Below, piece after piece: positions 1 to 5,600 of a stretch of 7,075 nt of DNA (the stretch's first letter is position 1; each line of letters begins with the position of its first letter). The DNA lies in NCBI GenBank assembly GCA_900551345.1, contig URVP01000075.1, positions 1 through 7,075 of the forward strand, given 5' to 3'. The notes below the pieces were generated by a model that was not told where the DNA came from, did no database searches, and saw nothing but the letters and a program-made list of their open reading frames with translations. The DNA comes from an uncultured Eubacteriales bacterium (GTDB taxonomy: Bacteria > Bacillota > Clostridia > Monoglobales > UMGS1388). A program made the position numbers and the translations under genes.

Positions 1-20
1 GTTTTAAATATATCAAACAT
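1..20 (-). CDS. 5' end of a gene downstream of the BlaI-type repressor (partial)
   Basis: An ATG at 18-20 (minus strand) lies three bases after the stop codon of the BlaI-type gene and is preceded by GGAG at 30-33, ten to twelve bases away. The readable start is Met-Phe-Asp-Ile-Phe-Lys, after which the window ends. Established knowledge: BlaI/MecI-type repressors are commonly followed by, or paired with, a BlaR1/MecR1-like membrane sensor carrying an M56 metallopeptidase domain. The identity here is inferred only from position and ribosome binding site; six residues cannot identify a family. The tight spacing suggests one transcript and translational coupling. Confidence 0.4.
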
Positions 21-23
21 TTT

Positions 24-398
24 TTATTTCTCCAAATCGAATAAATCTCTCAGCTCGCTGATGTCTTCGGGGGTGAGCTGTTTATTTTCATAAAGCGAAG
101 CTACCATATTTTTTACCGAACCGCCGAACATCTTTGACAAGAAAGATTTTGTTTCGATTATGCTGTACTCATCTTCTTTTAAAATCGGATAGTAATAGTG
201 ATATTTACCCTTGCTTTCGTAGGCTATGATATTCTTATCCGCAAGCCTTACAAGAAGAGTTGCCACAGTGTTTTTTGACCATTTGTTCTCTGTTTCGGGA
301 AGCTGTTTGTATATTTCTCCAATTGTCATGGGCCCTTCAGCTTTCCACAGGATTTTCATAAGCTCATATTCAGATTCCGTTACATTCTGCCTTGGCAT
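24..398 (-). CDS. BlaI/MecI/CopY-family transcriptional repressor
   Basis: A 124-residue protein, the usual length for the family. It is a cytoplasmic DNA-binding dimer expected to repress its own operon and to be inactivated by a partner M56 protease. Residues 5-70 form the winged helix: TESEYELMKILW (helix 1), MTIGEIYKQL, then the recognition helix around KWSKNTVATLLVRL (39-52) and a wing at KGKYHYYYP. Residues 75-124 form the helical dimerisation tail ending in ISELRDLF, close to the MecI C-terminus. By my alignment from memory, the known MecI/BlaI cleavage site Asn101-Phe102 falls at Ser101-Leu102 here, so the processing site may differ. Start chosen at 398 because AAAGGAGG lies just upstream; a longer reading to 449 would run through the promoter. 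Not evidence of beta-lactam resistance: the family controls many operons. Confidence 0.92.
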   Translation of the reverse strand: MPRQNVTESEYELMKILWKAEGPMTIGEIYKQLPETENKWSKNTVATLLVRLADKNIIAYESKGKYHYYYPILKEDEYSIIETKSFLSKMFGGSVKNMVASLYENKQLTPEDISELRDLFDLEK

Positions 399-418
399 GA
401 TTTGACCTCCTTTAATTA

Positions 419-434
419 AACTACGACTGTCGTT
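419..434. promoter_or_regulatory. BlaI-type operator 2 (imperfect, at the start site)
   Basis: AACTACG-AC-TGTCGTT is an imperfect palindrome of the same layout as operator 1 (seven bases, two-base centre, seven bases). Five of seven positions pair between its halves, and the left half matches operator 1 at six of seven. Its centre is 29 bp from that of operator 1 and it overlaps the predicted transcription start. Paired operators are usual for this family; binding here is inferred. Confidence 0.65.
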
Positions 435-440
435 GATTAT

Positions 441-469
441 ATAATACAACTACACTTGTAGTTTGTCAA
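441..469 (-). promoter_or_regulatory. Promoter of the BlaI-type operon
   Basis: On the minus strand TTGACA (464-469) and TATTAT (441-446) are separated by exactly 17 bases, a near-perfect housekeeping promoter. Transcription should start near 434, leaving a leader of about 35 bases before the ATG at 398. The whole spacer is occupied by the palindromic operator at 448-463. Confidence 0.85.
448..463. promoter_or_regulatory. BlaI-type operator 1 (between -35 and -10)
   Basis: AACTACA-CT-TGTAGTT is a perfect 7+7 palindrome with a two-base centre. It contains TACA-N2-TGTA, the core recognised by BlaI/MecI repressors. It lies entirely within the 17-base promoter spacer, so a bound dimer would block RNA polymerase directly and give negative autoregulation. 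Confidence 0.85.
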
Positions 470-511
470 TATCTTTTTAAGAATTTTTATATTTGTATCA
501 TATTTGTAATA

Positions 512-540
512 AAAATCCGCTCCAAACAGAAGCGGATTTT
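512..540 (-). terminator. Rho-independent terminator of the sigma/anti-sigma operon
   Basis: AAAATCCGCT (512-521) and AGCGGATTTT (531-540) form a perfect 10-bp stem with a nine-base loop. Read on the minus strand it follows the anti-sigma stop codon by 11 bases and ends in GCGGATTTTT, a good U-tract. The stem is symmetric enough to work weakly on the plus strand too, but no plus-strand gene precedes it. Confidence 0.85.
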
Positions 541-551
541 ATACCATTTCT

Positions 552-1562
552 TTATTCAATTGGGATTACTAAATCACCTATCGTTATACTTTCGTAGTCG
601 GACATATCGTGGATATTGTCAAAACGATATCCAAATGTAATTATTCCGCCTTCTCTGCCGTCAAGATAGTTTGTAAAATTGGACTGAACATTGAAATCAT
701 TTCTTGCATCGAACTGAATGGTTTCTCCGTCTTTAAATTTGATAACAGGCTTTGCCGCCATCATCGTATCATCACCTTCAATTTTTATCCAAACCGATAT
801 GGGGGAAACCTCCACTGTCGTAACCGTATTGTTTTTACCGGGATATATCTCTGTTTTTTTGTTAACATTGAGTATTTTTGTTTTATCTTCATAGTCAAGC
901 GTCCATGAAAGGGAAAGATTACATTTTACAAGTGTATTTTGTATTATGTCGTCCTGGGTATGTACATAATAGACTAAGTTTTTAAAATCGTATGTAAGTG
1001 TTTGATTATTTATTATCTTTTGATTTGTAAAATCATAATTTAAAATTGTCATTTTGTGAGCTGAAAAATCCAGAATTTTCTTGCTTCCGCCGCCCATACC
1101 AGTAACGCCTTCTGCTTCGGTCGTTTTATAATTCATAAAATCATATTCCCAACCCAGGTTTTTATCTATCAGGTCTTGACTTACGGTAACGCTTTCGGGC
1201 AGCAAAACCTCGTATAATGTGTATATTCCGTGACCGTCAACAAGGGTATTTAAAATATTTACTGTAACACCATTGTCTGTTGCAGTAGCCTGAGGTGAGA
1301 ATACAGCGCCCTCCATATACTCAATTTGCTCCTTTGTGGGGTTAAAATATTCAATCAGCTTTTCATGCCAGTTGAAAGCCGCTGCCATTGCCGTAAGACC
1401 GGTGATGGCTAAAATCAAAACCGCCACAAGTGCGAGCGTCGCCTTTGTTTTTATTTTTGTCATGTTTTCTTCTCCTTTCAAAATATCGCCGAGCACTTTT
1501 TCTTTCTGCTCATCGTCAGGAGATATGGCAATAAAAAAATTATTTAAGTCTTTTTTATTCAT
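552..1562 (-). CDS. Membrane anti-sigma factor, DUF4179-like
   Basis: A 336-residue protein with a cytoplasmic N-terminus (1-40, including ISPDDEQKEKVLGDIL), a single hydrophobic helix at about 41-62, and a large extracytoplasmic domain (63-336). The outer part begins with TDNGVTVNILNTLVDG (95-110), which resembles the start of DUF4179 ectodomains found on clostridial anti-sigma proteins. No HxxxCxxC zinc anti-sigma motif is present. Inferred role: its N-terminal segment holds the neighbouring ECF sigma factor inactive, and the outer domain senses an envelope signal or is proteolysed. Its ATG overlaps the sigma stop codon in the shared string ATGAATAA, so the two are translationally coupled. 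An internal ATG at 1463 has its own strong ribosome binding site. Function is assigned mostly from gene order, topology and domain resemblance. Confidence 0.82.
   Translation of the reverse strand: MNKKDLNNFFIAISPDDEQKEKVLGDILKGEENMTKIKTKATLALVAVLILAITGLTAMAAAFNWHEKLIEYFNPTKEQIEYMEGAVFSPQATATDNGVTVNILNTLVDGHGIYTLYEVLLPESVTVSQDLIDKNLGWEYDFMNYKTTEAEGVTGMGGGSKKILDFSAHKMTILNYDFTNQKIINNQTLTYDFKNLVYYVHTQDDIIQNTLVKCNLSLSWTLDYEDKTKILNVNKKTEIYPGKNNTVTTVEVSPISVWIKIEGDDTMMAAKPVIKFKDGETIQFDARNDFNVQSNFTNYLDGREGGIITFGYRFDNIHDMSDYESITIGDLVIPIE
1461..1478 (-). promoter_or_regulatory. Internal ribosome binding site and ATG in the anti-sigma gene
   Basis: AAAGGAG (1472-1478) stands eight bases before an in-frame ATG (1461-1463), which is codon 34. 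This site looks stronger than anything before the annotated ATG at 1562, which relies on coupling. Use of it would give a 303-residue protein that keeps the membrane helix but lacks most of the cytoplasmic segment expected to bind sigma. The upstream 33 residues resemble the N-termini of related proteins, so I keep the longer start as the main one. Confidence 0.5.
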
Positions 1563-2052
1563 TATAGTTTCCCTCCTCTAAGCAAAGCTTAATTTTTTGC
1601 CTTGCTGTTCTGAGCTGTGACCTTACGGTGGAATGGTTAAGTGAAAGGATTTTTGCAATTTCATCTGTTTTATATCCTTCAAAATAGTAAAGGTATAAAG
1701 GAATTCTGTATTTTGGTTCCAGACCCATAACCGCCTCATAAACATCTCCGACATCGCCAAATTTTTCACTATATGTAATTTGAACGGCATTGTCGATGTT
1801 AACGGTTTTCTTTCGCCAAAAGCTTTTAAGAATATCCTTTGCGGTGTTTCGTGCCGTAAGTATAAGCCACGCTTTTAAATGCTCATCGCTTTCAAAGACT
1901 TTATTGTGCTTAACGAGTTTCAAAAAGACATTTTGGAGCGTATCTTCGGCTTCCGAACGGTTGTTTAATAATAAAAATGCAATGCGATATACCATATCGG
2001 AATATTTTTTGTATGCCGTAATAATTTCTTCTGTGCACAACGAATTTATCAA
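1555..2052 (-). CDS. ECF-type RNA polymerase sigma factor
   Basis: A 165-residue protein of normal ECF size. Region 2 covers about residues 13-80, with YSDMVYRIAFLLLNNRSEAED followed closely by TLQNVFLKL (core binding and -10 recognition) and HLKAWLILTARNTAKD. Region 4 covers about 104-158, with a helix-turn-helix at GYKTDEIAKILSLNHSTVRS. It directs RNA polymerase to a small stress or envelope regulon, probably including its own promoter. The start is TTG at 2050-2052: GGAGGG lies six bases upstream. The reading frame stays open back to an ATG at 2208, but that extension would translate through a terminator and the predicted promoter. The last codons overlap the anti-sigma start. Which stimulus it serves cannot be read from the sequence. 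Confidence 0.92.
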   Translation of the reverse strand: MINSLCTEEIITAYKKYSDMVYRIAFLLLNNRSEAEDTLQNVFLKLVKHNKVFESDEHLKAWLILTARNTAKDILKSFWRKKTVNIDNAVQITYSEKFGDVGDVYEAVMGLEPKYRIPLYLYYFEGYKTDEIAKILSLNHSTVRSQLRTARQKIKLCLEEGNYNE

Positions 2053-2064
2053 TTTTATCCCTCC
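2050..2064 (-). promoter_or_regulatory. Ribosome binding site fixing a TTG start for the sigma factor
   Basis: GGAGGG (2059-2064) is followed after six bases by TTG (2050-2052). Protein from this codon begins four to five residues before the region 2 helix, as in other ECF factors, which makes this the best start. Confidence 0.8.
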
Positions 2065-2083
2065 AAAAAGTCTTTTCACTTTA

Positions 2084-2111
2084 TATACGATTGATGAGTC
2101 AAAAATGTTGA
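2084..2111 (-). promoter_or_regulatory. Candidate ECF-type (autoregulated) promoter
   Basis: On the minus strand TCAACA (2106-2111) is followed by a T-run and, after 16 bases, CGTATA (2084-2089). The layout resembles the AAC-containing -35 and CGTA/CGTC -10 elements of Bacillus-type ECF promoters at the same spacing. Transcription would start near 2077, giving a leader of about 25 bases. The upstream terminator at 2129-2149 isolates it. The match is partial and the sigma dependence is inferred. Confidence 0.5.
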
Positions 2112-2128
2112 AAGGAAATATTAAAAAA

Positions 2129-2149
2129 GCTGCGGCAAAATGCCGCAGC
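2129..2149 (-). terminator. Rho-independent terminator after the ribbon-helix-helix gene
   Basis: GCTGCGGCA (2129-2137) and TGCCGCAGC (2141-2149) form a perfect, GC-rich 9-bp stem with a three-base loop. On the minus strand it is followed by TTTTTTAAT. It lies about 50 bases after the small gene's stop and about 20 bases before the sigma promoter, so it separates two transcription units and rules out the long N-terminal extension of the sigma factor. Confidence 0.9.
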
Positions 2150-2200
2150 ATAAAAATATCTTTATAACTCAGCGTTAAAACCTGCTTAACGGTTCGGTTT

Positions 2201-2374
2201 TTATTCATCTAAAGTAATTTTACCGTTTTCTTTTTCAAATTCGGCTATTCTTTTTTTAATCATCTGCTGAAGTTCTTTGTTTTTTGTCCGTCCTTCGTAT
2301 TCAGCTATATAACCCAGCTTTTCCAAAAGATTTTTATTTATCCTGAGTGTGTATCTTGATAATGTATCACTCAT
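2201..2374 (-). CDS. Small ribbon-helix-helix (Arc-like) DNA-binding protein
   Basis: A 57-residue charged protein with an excellent ribosome binding site (AAGGAGG, about eight bases before the ATG at 2374). The sequence SRYTLRINKNLLEKLGYIAEYEG, broken here as SRYTLRIN (residues 6-13, the beta strand) then KNLLEKLGYIAEYEG (14-28, helix A) then RTKNKELQQMIKKRIAEFEKE (helix B), has the layout of Arc/MetJ-type repressors, in which paired strands enter the DNA major groove. It sits 68 bases behind the GH88 stop with no terminator between, and its own terminator follows, so it may be the second gene of that operon. It may alternatively have a promoter of its own; none is convincing. Possible roles are a local regulator or an orphan antitoxin-like protein; no toxin gene is visible beside it. 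Confidence 0.85.
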   Translation of the reverse strand: MSDTLSRYTLRINKNLLEKLGYIAEYEGRTKNKELQQMIKKRIAEFEKENGKITLDE

Positions 2375-2392
2375 TTTGGACGCCTCCTTAAA

Positions 2393-2445
2393 TAAGTATT
2401 GACAAAATTAGGTAGTAGTAAATATATACACAAAACTGATACTTA
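2393..2445. repeat. Inverted repeat TAAGTAT/ATACTTA before the ribbon-helix-helix gene
   Basis: TAAGTAT (2393-2399) and ATACTTA (2439-2445) are perfect seven-base inverted copies 39 bases apart. They bracket the AT-rich interval between the GH88 stop and the small DNA-binding protein; the distal copy includes the GH88 stop codon. A binding site for the small protein is possible, but a seven-base match in AT-rich DNA can be chance. Confidence 0.3.
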
Positions 2446-3567
2446 CCAGAAAAGAATATCCTTTCCGCCCAGTTTTATAAGCGCCTCAAGGAAATAATAA
2501 TCACCGTAGATAAGTGACATGTGATGTGAACTTTCTTGATGATATGAGCCTGTGCCGAAGTTTATAAGCTGCTGATTTTCTTCGGTGAAGTCAGCGCATT
2601 TTTCGGCTGTTGCACGAAGAATTTTAAGAGCTGCGTCCAGATATAGATCGCTTTCGTTCTCTCCCACTGCTTTGGCAATTTCAATAAGTCCGCAGGCAGC
2701 TATCACTCCGGCAGAGGAATCCTTTATTACCGGTTCTTTCGGCGCTCTGAAATCTACAACGGGAATATAATCATCTGTTATGTTTGATATAAAATAGTGT
2801 GCAACTTTTTTTGCTGTGTCAAGGTATGTCTTTTTGCCTGTATGTATATAGCTTAGCGCAAAACCGTATATTGCCCACGCCTGTCCTCTCGTCCAGGAGG
2901 AGCCTGCATCATAGCCCTGTCCGCCGTGGCTCTGTATTTCCTCACCCGTTTCCGTGTCATATTCTATAATGTGTTTTACGGAGCCGTCTCCCCTTACGGC
3001 AAACTTTGCCGTTTTGTCGGCATGCTGTCTTGCAATGGCTGCGAACCGGTTGTCGTCCATATTATCCGACGCCCAGTAAAGAAGAGGAATATTCATCATA
3101 CTGTCGATTATGGACCAACCGGGATTATGATTCCATGCTCTTATGTATCCACCCTTTATATTAAAGCGTGCGCAGAGAAGGCTTGCCGCCAGCATGCCTC
3201 TTTGCTTTGCCGTTTCATCGCCCGTCAGGCGGTAATCTGCAACAGATGACAGGAGCCACATAAAGCCCACATCGTGATGGAGGTCTTTAAACTCAAGTAT
3301 AGCGTCATCAAGCAGTTTTTGAACACCTCTTGCGGTTTCAAGATAAAAATTATCTTTAGTTTCGTTATACATCTTCCACAGTATGCCTGCATAGAAGCCG
3401 TTTGTCCACCAGCCCTTTTTTATGTCATACTGATTATCGTAAATTCCGTTTTCTGTAGTAAACGGAAGCCGTACTCCCATTTGTCTTGATGAAAAAGCAA
3501 TTTTGCTTTTTGCTTTATCAAGTGTTTGAGCAATCCATTGTTTGTCATCTACCGATAAATTAAGCAT
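2443..3567 (-). CDS. GH88 unsaturated glucuronyl hydrolase
   Basis: A 374-residue protein, close to the roughly 377 residues of Bacillus UGL, predicted to form an (alpha/alpha)6 barrel. Enzymes of GH88 hydrate the 4,5-double bond of the unsaturated uronic acid left at the non-reducing end by polysaccharide lyases, which releases the terminal sugar. Family motifs are GWWTNGFYAGILW (52-64), LHHDVGFM with Asp99 (equivalent to UGL Asp88), SIIDSMMNIPLL with Asp155 (equivalent to catalytic Asp149), and SWTRGQAWAIYG near 224-235. No signal peptide, so cytoplasmic. Start at 3567 is fixed by AAAGGAG and by a promoter that overlaps any longer reading. It diverges from an unassigned enzyme at 3795. The polysaccharide of origin cannot be told from the sequence. 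Confidence 0.95.
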   Translation of the reverse strand: MLNLSVDDKQWIAQTLDKAKSKIAFSSRQMGVRLPFTTENGIYDNQYDIKKGWWTNGFYAGILWKMYNETKDNFYLETARGVQKLLDDAILEFKDLHHDVGFMWLLSSVADYRLTGDETAKQRGMLAASLLCARFNIKGGYIRAWNHNPGWSIIDSMMNIPLLYWASDNMDDNRFAAIARQHADKTAKFAVRGDGSVKHIIEYDTETGEEIQSHGGQGYDAGSSWTRGQAWAIYGFALSYIHTGKKTYLDTAKKVAHYFISNITDDYIPVVDFRAPKEPVIKDSSAGVIAACGLIEIAKAVGENESDLYLDAALKILRATAEKCADFTEENQQLINFGTGSYHQESSHHMSLIYGDYYFLEALIKLGGKDILFW

Positions 3568-3589
3568 AATACCATCTCCTTTGCTTTCA

Positions 3590-3618
3590 ATTATAGCGAT
3601 ACGAATGATTTTTGTCAA
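3590..3618 (-). promoter_or_regulatory. Promoter of the GH88 gene
   Basis: TTGACA (3613-3618) and TATAAT (3590-3595) on the minus strand are both perfect and separated by 17 bases. Transcription should begin near 3583, immediately before the AAAGGAG ribosome binding site, so the leader is only about 16 bases and leaves no room for a riboswitch. Confidence 0.88.
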
Positions 3619-3650
3619 ATTCTGAGAAACACTTTTTTAAAATTTGTAGT

Positions 3651-3677
3651 GAATTTAAGAATAACTATGGTAAATTC
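3651..3677. promoter_or_regulatory. Inverted repeat between the divergent promoters (possible operator)
   Basis: GAATTTA (3651-3657) and TAAATTC (3671-3677) are perfect inverted copies with 13 bases between them. They are centred midway between the two outward-facing -35 boxes at 3618 and 3688, where a shared activator or repressor of the GH88 gene and its divergent neighbour might bind. The element is short and AT-rich, so this is tentative. Confidence 0.3.
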
Positions 3678-3687
3678 CGGATAAAAC

Positions 3688-3716
3688 TTGACACCATTCC
3701 TATTTTTGTATAAAAT
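3688..3716 (+). promoter_or_regulatory. Promoter of the 599-residue enzyme gene
   Basis: TTGACA (3688-3693), a 17-base spacer and TAAAAT (3711-3716) make a strong housekeeping-type promoter. Transcription would begin near 3723, leaving a leader of about 72 bases in which I see no stable structure. Confidence 0.82.
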
Positions 3717-3794
3717 TTAATCCATAAAAAGCATGACTCTTAAGTTAAAATTTATTGAAAAATAATCGGATTAACAATGGAGATGGTGTAAAAA

Positions 3795-5594
3795 ATGATT
3801 AGTATCAAAGAGTATTTTGTAAAATATATAAACTCAATGGAAAAAAGCAATGATTTTGAATTTACGGGAATGACAAAGGCTGATTATCTTGATGTTATGG
3901 AAAAATGTCTTGACGCTTATGATTATTCAAGCTTTGAATCCATGTCGGCGTCGGATGATATACAGTCATATTCAAGAGTGGTATGCGTTATGGGTGGACT
4001 GCTTGCAGAAGGCAGACTTGCGGACAGAGATGAGGACTATTACTCACTGTGGATTGATATGATGGATAACGCTTGCTCAACAATCAGTACCCTGTCAAGA
4101 AAACAGGCAAATGATTTTTCCATTAAGGAGCTTATGCTGGCGTATAAAGCCATGAAGGATAAGGTTAAAGCGAAAGATGCAGATAAGCCGGCACAATGGT
4201 ATGAATTCCTTTCGGCATTTGATCCGTATACCCAGTATCAGTACCAGATAAACGGAAGCAAAACTGTAAACAATATCAATGTTTACAATATGGCAGGGGA
4301 GTATCTGCGCTACAGCGAGGGAATGATAAGCGAGGAGGCGTTAAATCAATATTACGGTGAGCATTGGCCCTGGCATATCCCGTCTCGTTTTGATGAAAAT
4401 TCTATGTATCTTGACCCTCACAATCCCATGCTGTACGATTTGACAACAAGGGTTCAGATGCAGCTTATTTCCGGATTGGGTTACAGCGGAGAATACAGCG
4501 AAACTATCGATTTTATACTTAAAGATGCAGGATTATTTACAATATTTATGCAGTCCTCGGCAGGGCAGATGCCTTACGGCGGCAGGTCGAATCAGTATCT
4601 GTTCAACGAAGTGCTTATAGCTTCCAACTGCGAATATGAGGCGGCACGGCATAAAGCTCTCGGAAATGACAAGATAGCCGGCGCTTACAAACGCAGCGCA
4701 CATTTGGCTGTTAAGTCTATTAACAGATGGCTTGATCAGGGGAAACATATAAAGAACATGTACTCAAATACGACTTTCGGTACCGAAACATACGGCTATT
4801 TTGATAAATACATGGTAACAGCCGGTTCATTTTTGTATATAGGCTACCTGTTTGCAGATGACACCATAGAAGAATTCCCTGCACCATGCGAAACAGGAGG
4901 GTATGTTTTTGCAACTTCTGATGAATTCCACAAAGCGTTTGCGAACTGTCAGGGATATTCAATAGAAATAGACACCGATGCGAACTATGACTATGATTCT
5001 ACAGGACTGGGCAGGATTCACAAGGCGAGTGCACCAATCGAGCTTGCCCTGTCAATTCCCATGACTGCAACACCATCTTACAGGCTGACGGGGAGTGTGG
5101 GAACGGTTACTAAGACGAATGCTTCAATATGCCCCGGTTGGCAGAACGAATCAGGAGGAATACAATACCTGTCCTCAATCGACTCATCACTCAGCACTGA
5201 TTTAAAAATCATTACTCAGACCGCAGACAGGGTAGAATTTGAGCTGACTTATACCGGTTCGGCTCTAAGCGGCTGCAAGGGGGTTACGGAGAGGTACCTT
5301 TTAGACGGTAGTGGTGTTTTCGTTACGGTATCGCTGATTGAGCCTATGACGGATAAAATCTATTATCAGACCCCTGTGTTTATAACAAACGGCAAGGAAG
5401 AATCAAGTGTAACTGTTGATAACTACTCAATAGGCGTAAGACTTAACGGATATACCTATACCATCGCATCAAGCGGAAAGGTAACAGGTGATGAACCGAT
5501 AAGAACTGCTAACAGAAACGGCGAGTATTCCCTGTACAGCTTTGAGGGAAATGACGGCACAATAAGCATGAAATTCAGTATAGAACAGCAGTAA
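3795..5594 (+). CDS. Probable carbohydrate-active enzyme of unassigned family (helical N-half, beta C-half)
   Basis: A 599-residue protein without signal peptide or membrane segment. Residues 1 to about 355 look largely helical and suggest an (alpha/alpha) toroid; about 365-599 look beta-rich, including GVFVTVSLIE and GTISMKFSIEQQ. This order is common to several polysaccharide lyases and some glycosidases (PL8, PL21, heparinase-like, GH154-like). Striking segments likely to line an active site are EHWPWHIPSRFD (189-200), MYLDPHNPMLYD (204-215), GQMPYGGRSNQ (257-267) and GTETYGYFDKYM (329-340). I cannot place it in a named family. Being divergent to a GH88 hydrolase, it probably acts on the same uronic-acid oligosaccharides. 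Start: GGAG at 3779-3782 is 12 bases away and GGTG at 3785-3788 six. An in-frame four-codon reading frame (ATG at 3777, TAA at 3789-3791) just precedes it. Confidence 0.7.
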   Translation: MISIKEYFVKYINSMEKSNDFEFTGMTKADYLDVMEKCLDAYDYSSFESMSASDDIQSYSRVVCVMGGLLAEGRLADRDEDYYSLWIDMMDNACSTISTLSRKQANDFSIKELMLAYKAMKDKVKAKDADKPAQWYEFLSAFDPYTQYQYQINGSKTVNNINVYNMAGEYLRYSEGMISEEALNQYYGEHWPWHIPSRFDENSMYLDPHNPMLYDLTTRVQMQLISGLGYSGEYSETIDFILKDAGLFTIFMQSSAGQMPYGGRSNQYLFNEVLIASNCEYEAARHKALGNDKIAGAYKRSAHLAVKSINRWLDQGKHIKNMYSNTTFGTETYGYFDKYMVTAGSFLYIGYLFADDTIEEFPAPCETGGYVFATSDEFHKAFANCQGYSIEIDTDANYDYDSTGLGRIHKASAPIELALSIPMTATPSYRLTGSVGTVTKTNASICPGWQNESGGIQYLSSIDSSLSTDLKIITQTADRVEFELTYTGSALSGCKGVTERYLLDGSGVFVTVSLIEPMTDKIYYQTPVFITNGKEESSVTVDNYSIGVRLNGYTYTIASSGKVTGDEPIRTANRNGEYSLYSFEGNDGTISMKFSIEQQ

Positions 5595-5600
5595 AGAAGT

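Noticed and set aside
24..398. Beta-lactam or methicillin resistance determinant
   Set aside because: Only a BlaI/MecI-type regulator is visible; no beta-lactamase or PBP2a gene is in the window, and the family regulates many other operons.
399..449. Start of the BlaI-type protein 17 codons upstream
   Set aside because: That stretch holds the -10 box, the predicted start site and operator 2; the ATG at 398 follows AAAGGAGG.
609..2167. Plus-strand open frames antisense to the sigma and anti-sigma genes
   Set aside because: Low-complexity, cysteine- and phenylalanine-rich translations without ribosome binding sites; shadows of the real genes.
2053..2208. N-terminal extension of the sigma factor to an ATG at 2208
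   Set aside because: It overlaps the end of the ribbon-helix-helix gene, crosses a strong terminator and the likely promoter, and has no ribosome binding site; the TTG at 2052 has a good one.
3568..3618. Start of the GH88 protein 17 codons upstream
   Set aside because: The perfect TTGACA/TATAAT promoter lies inside that extension, so the codons are not in the transcript; ATG at 3567 has AAAGGAG.
3723..3794. Riboswitch or attenuator in the 72-base leader of the enzyme gene
   Set aside because: The leader is AT-rich with no stable stem, U-tract or conserved riboswitch core that I can see.
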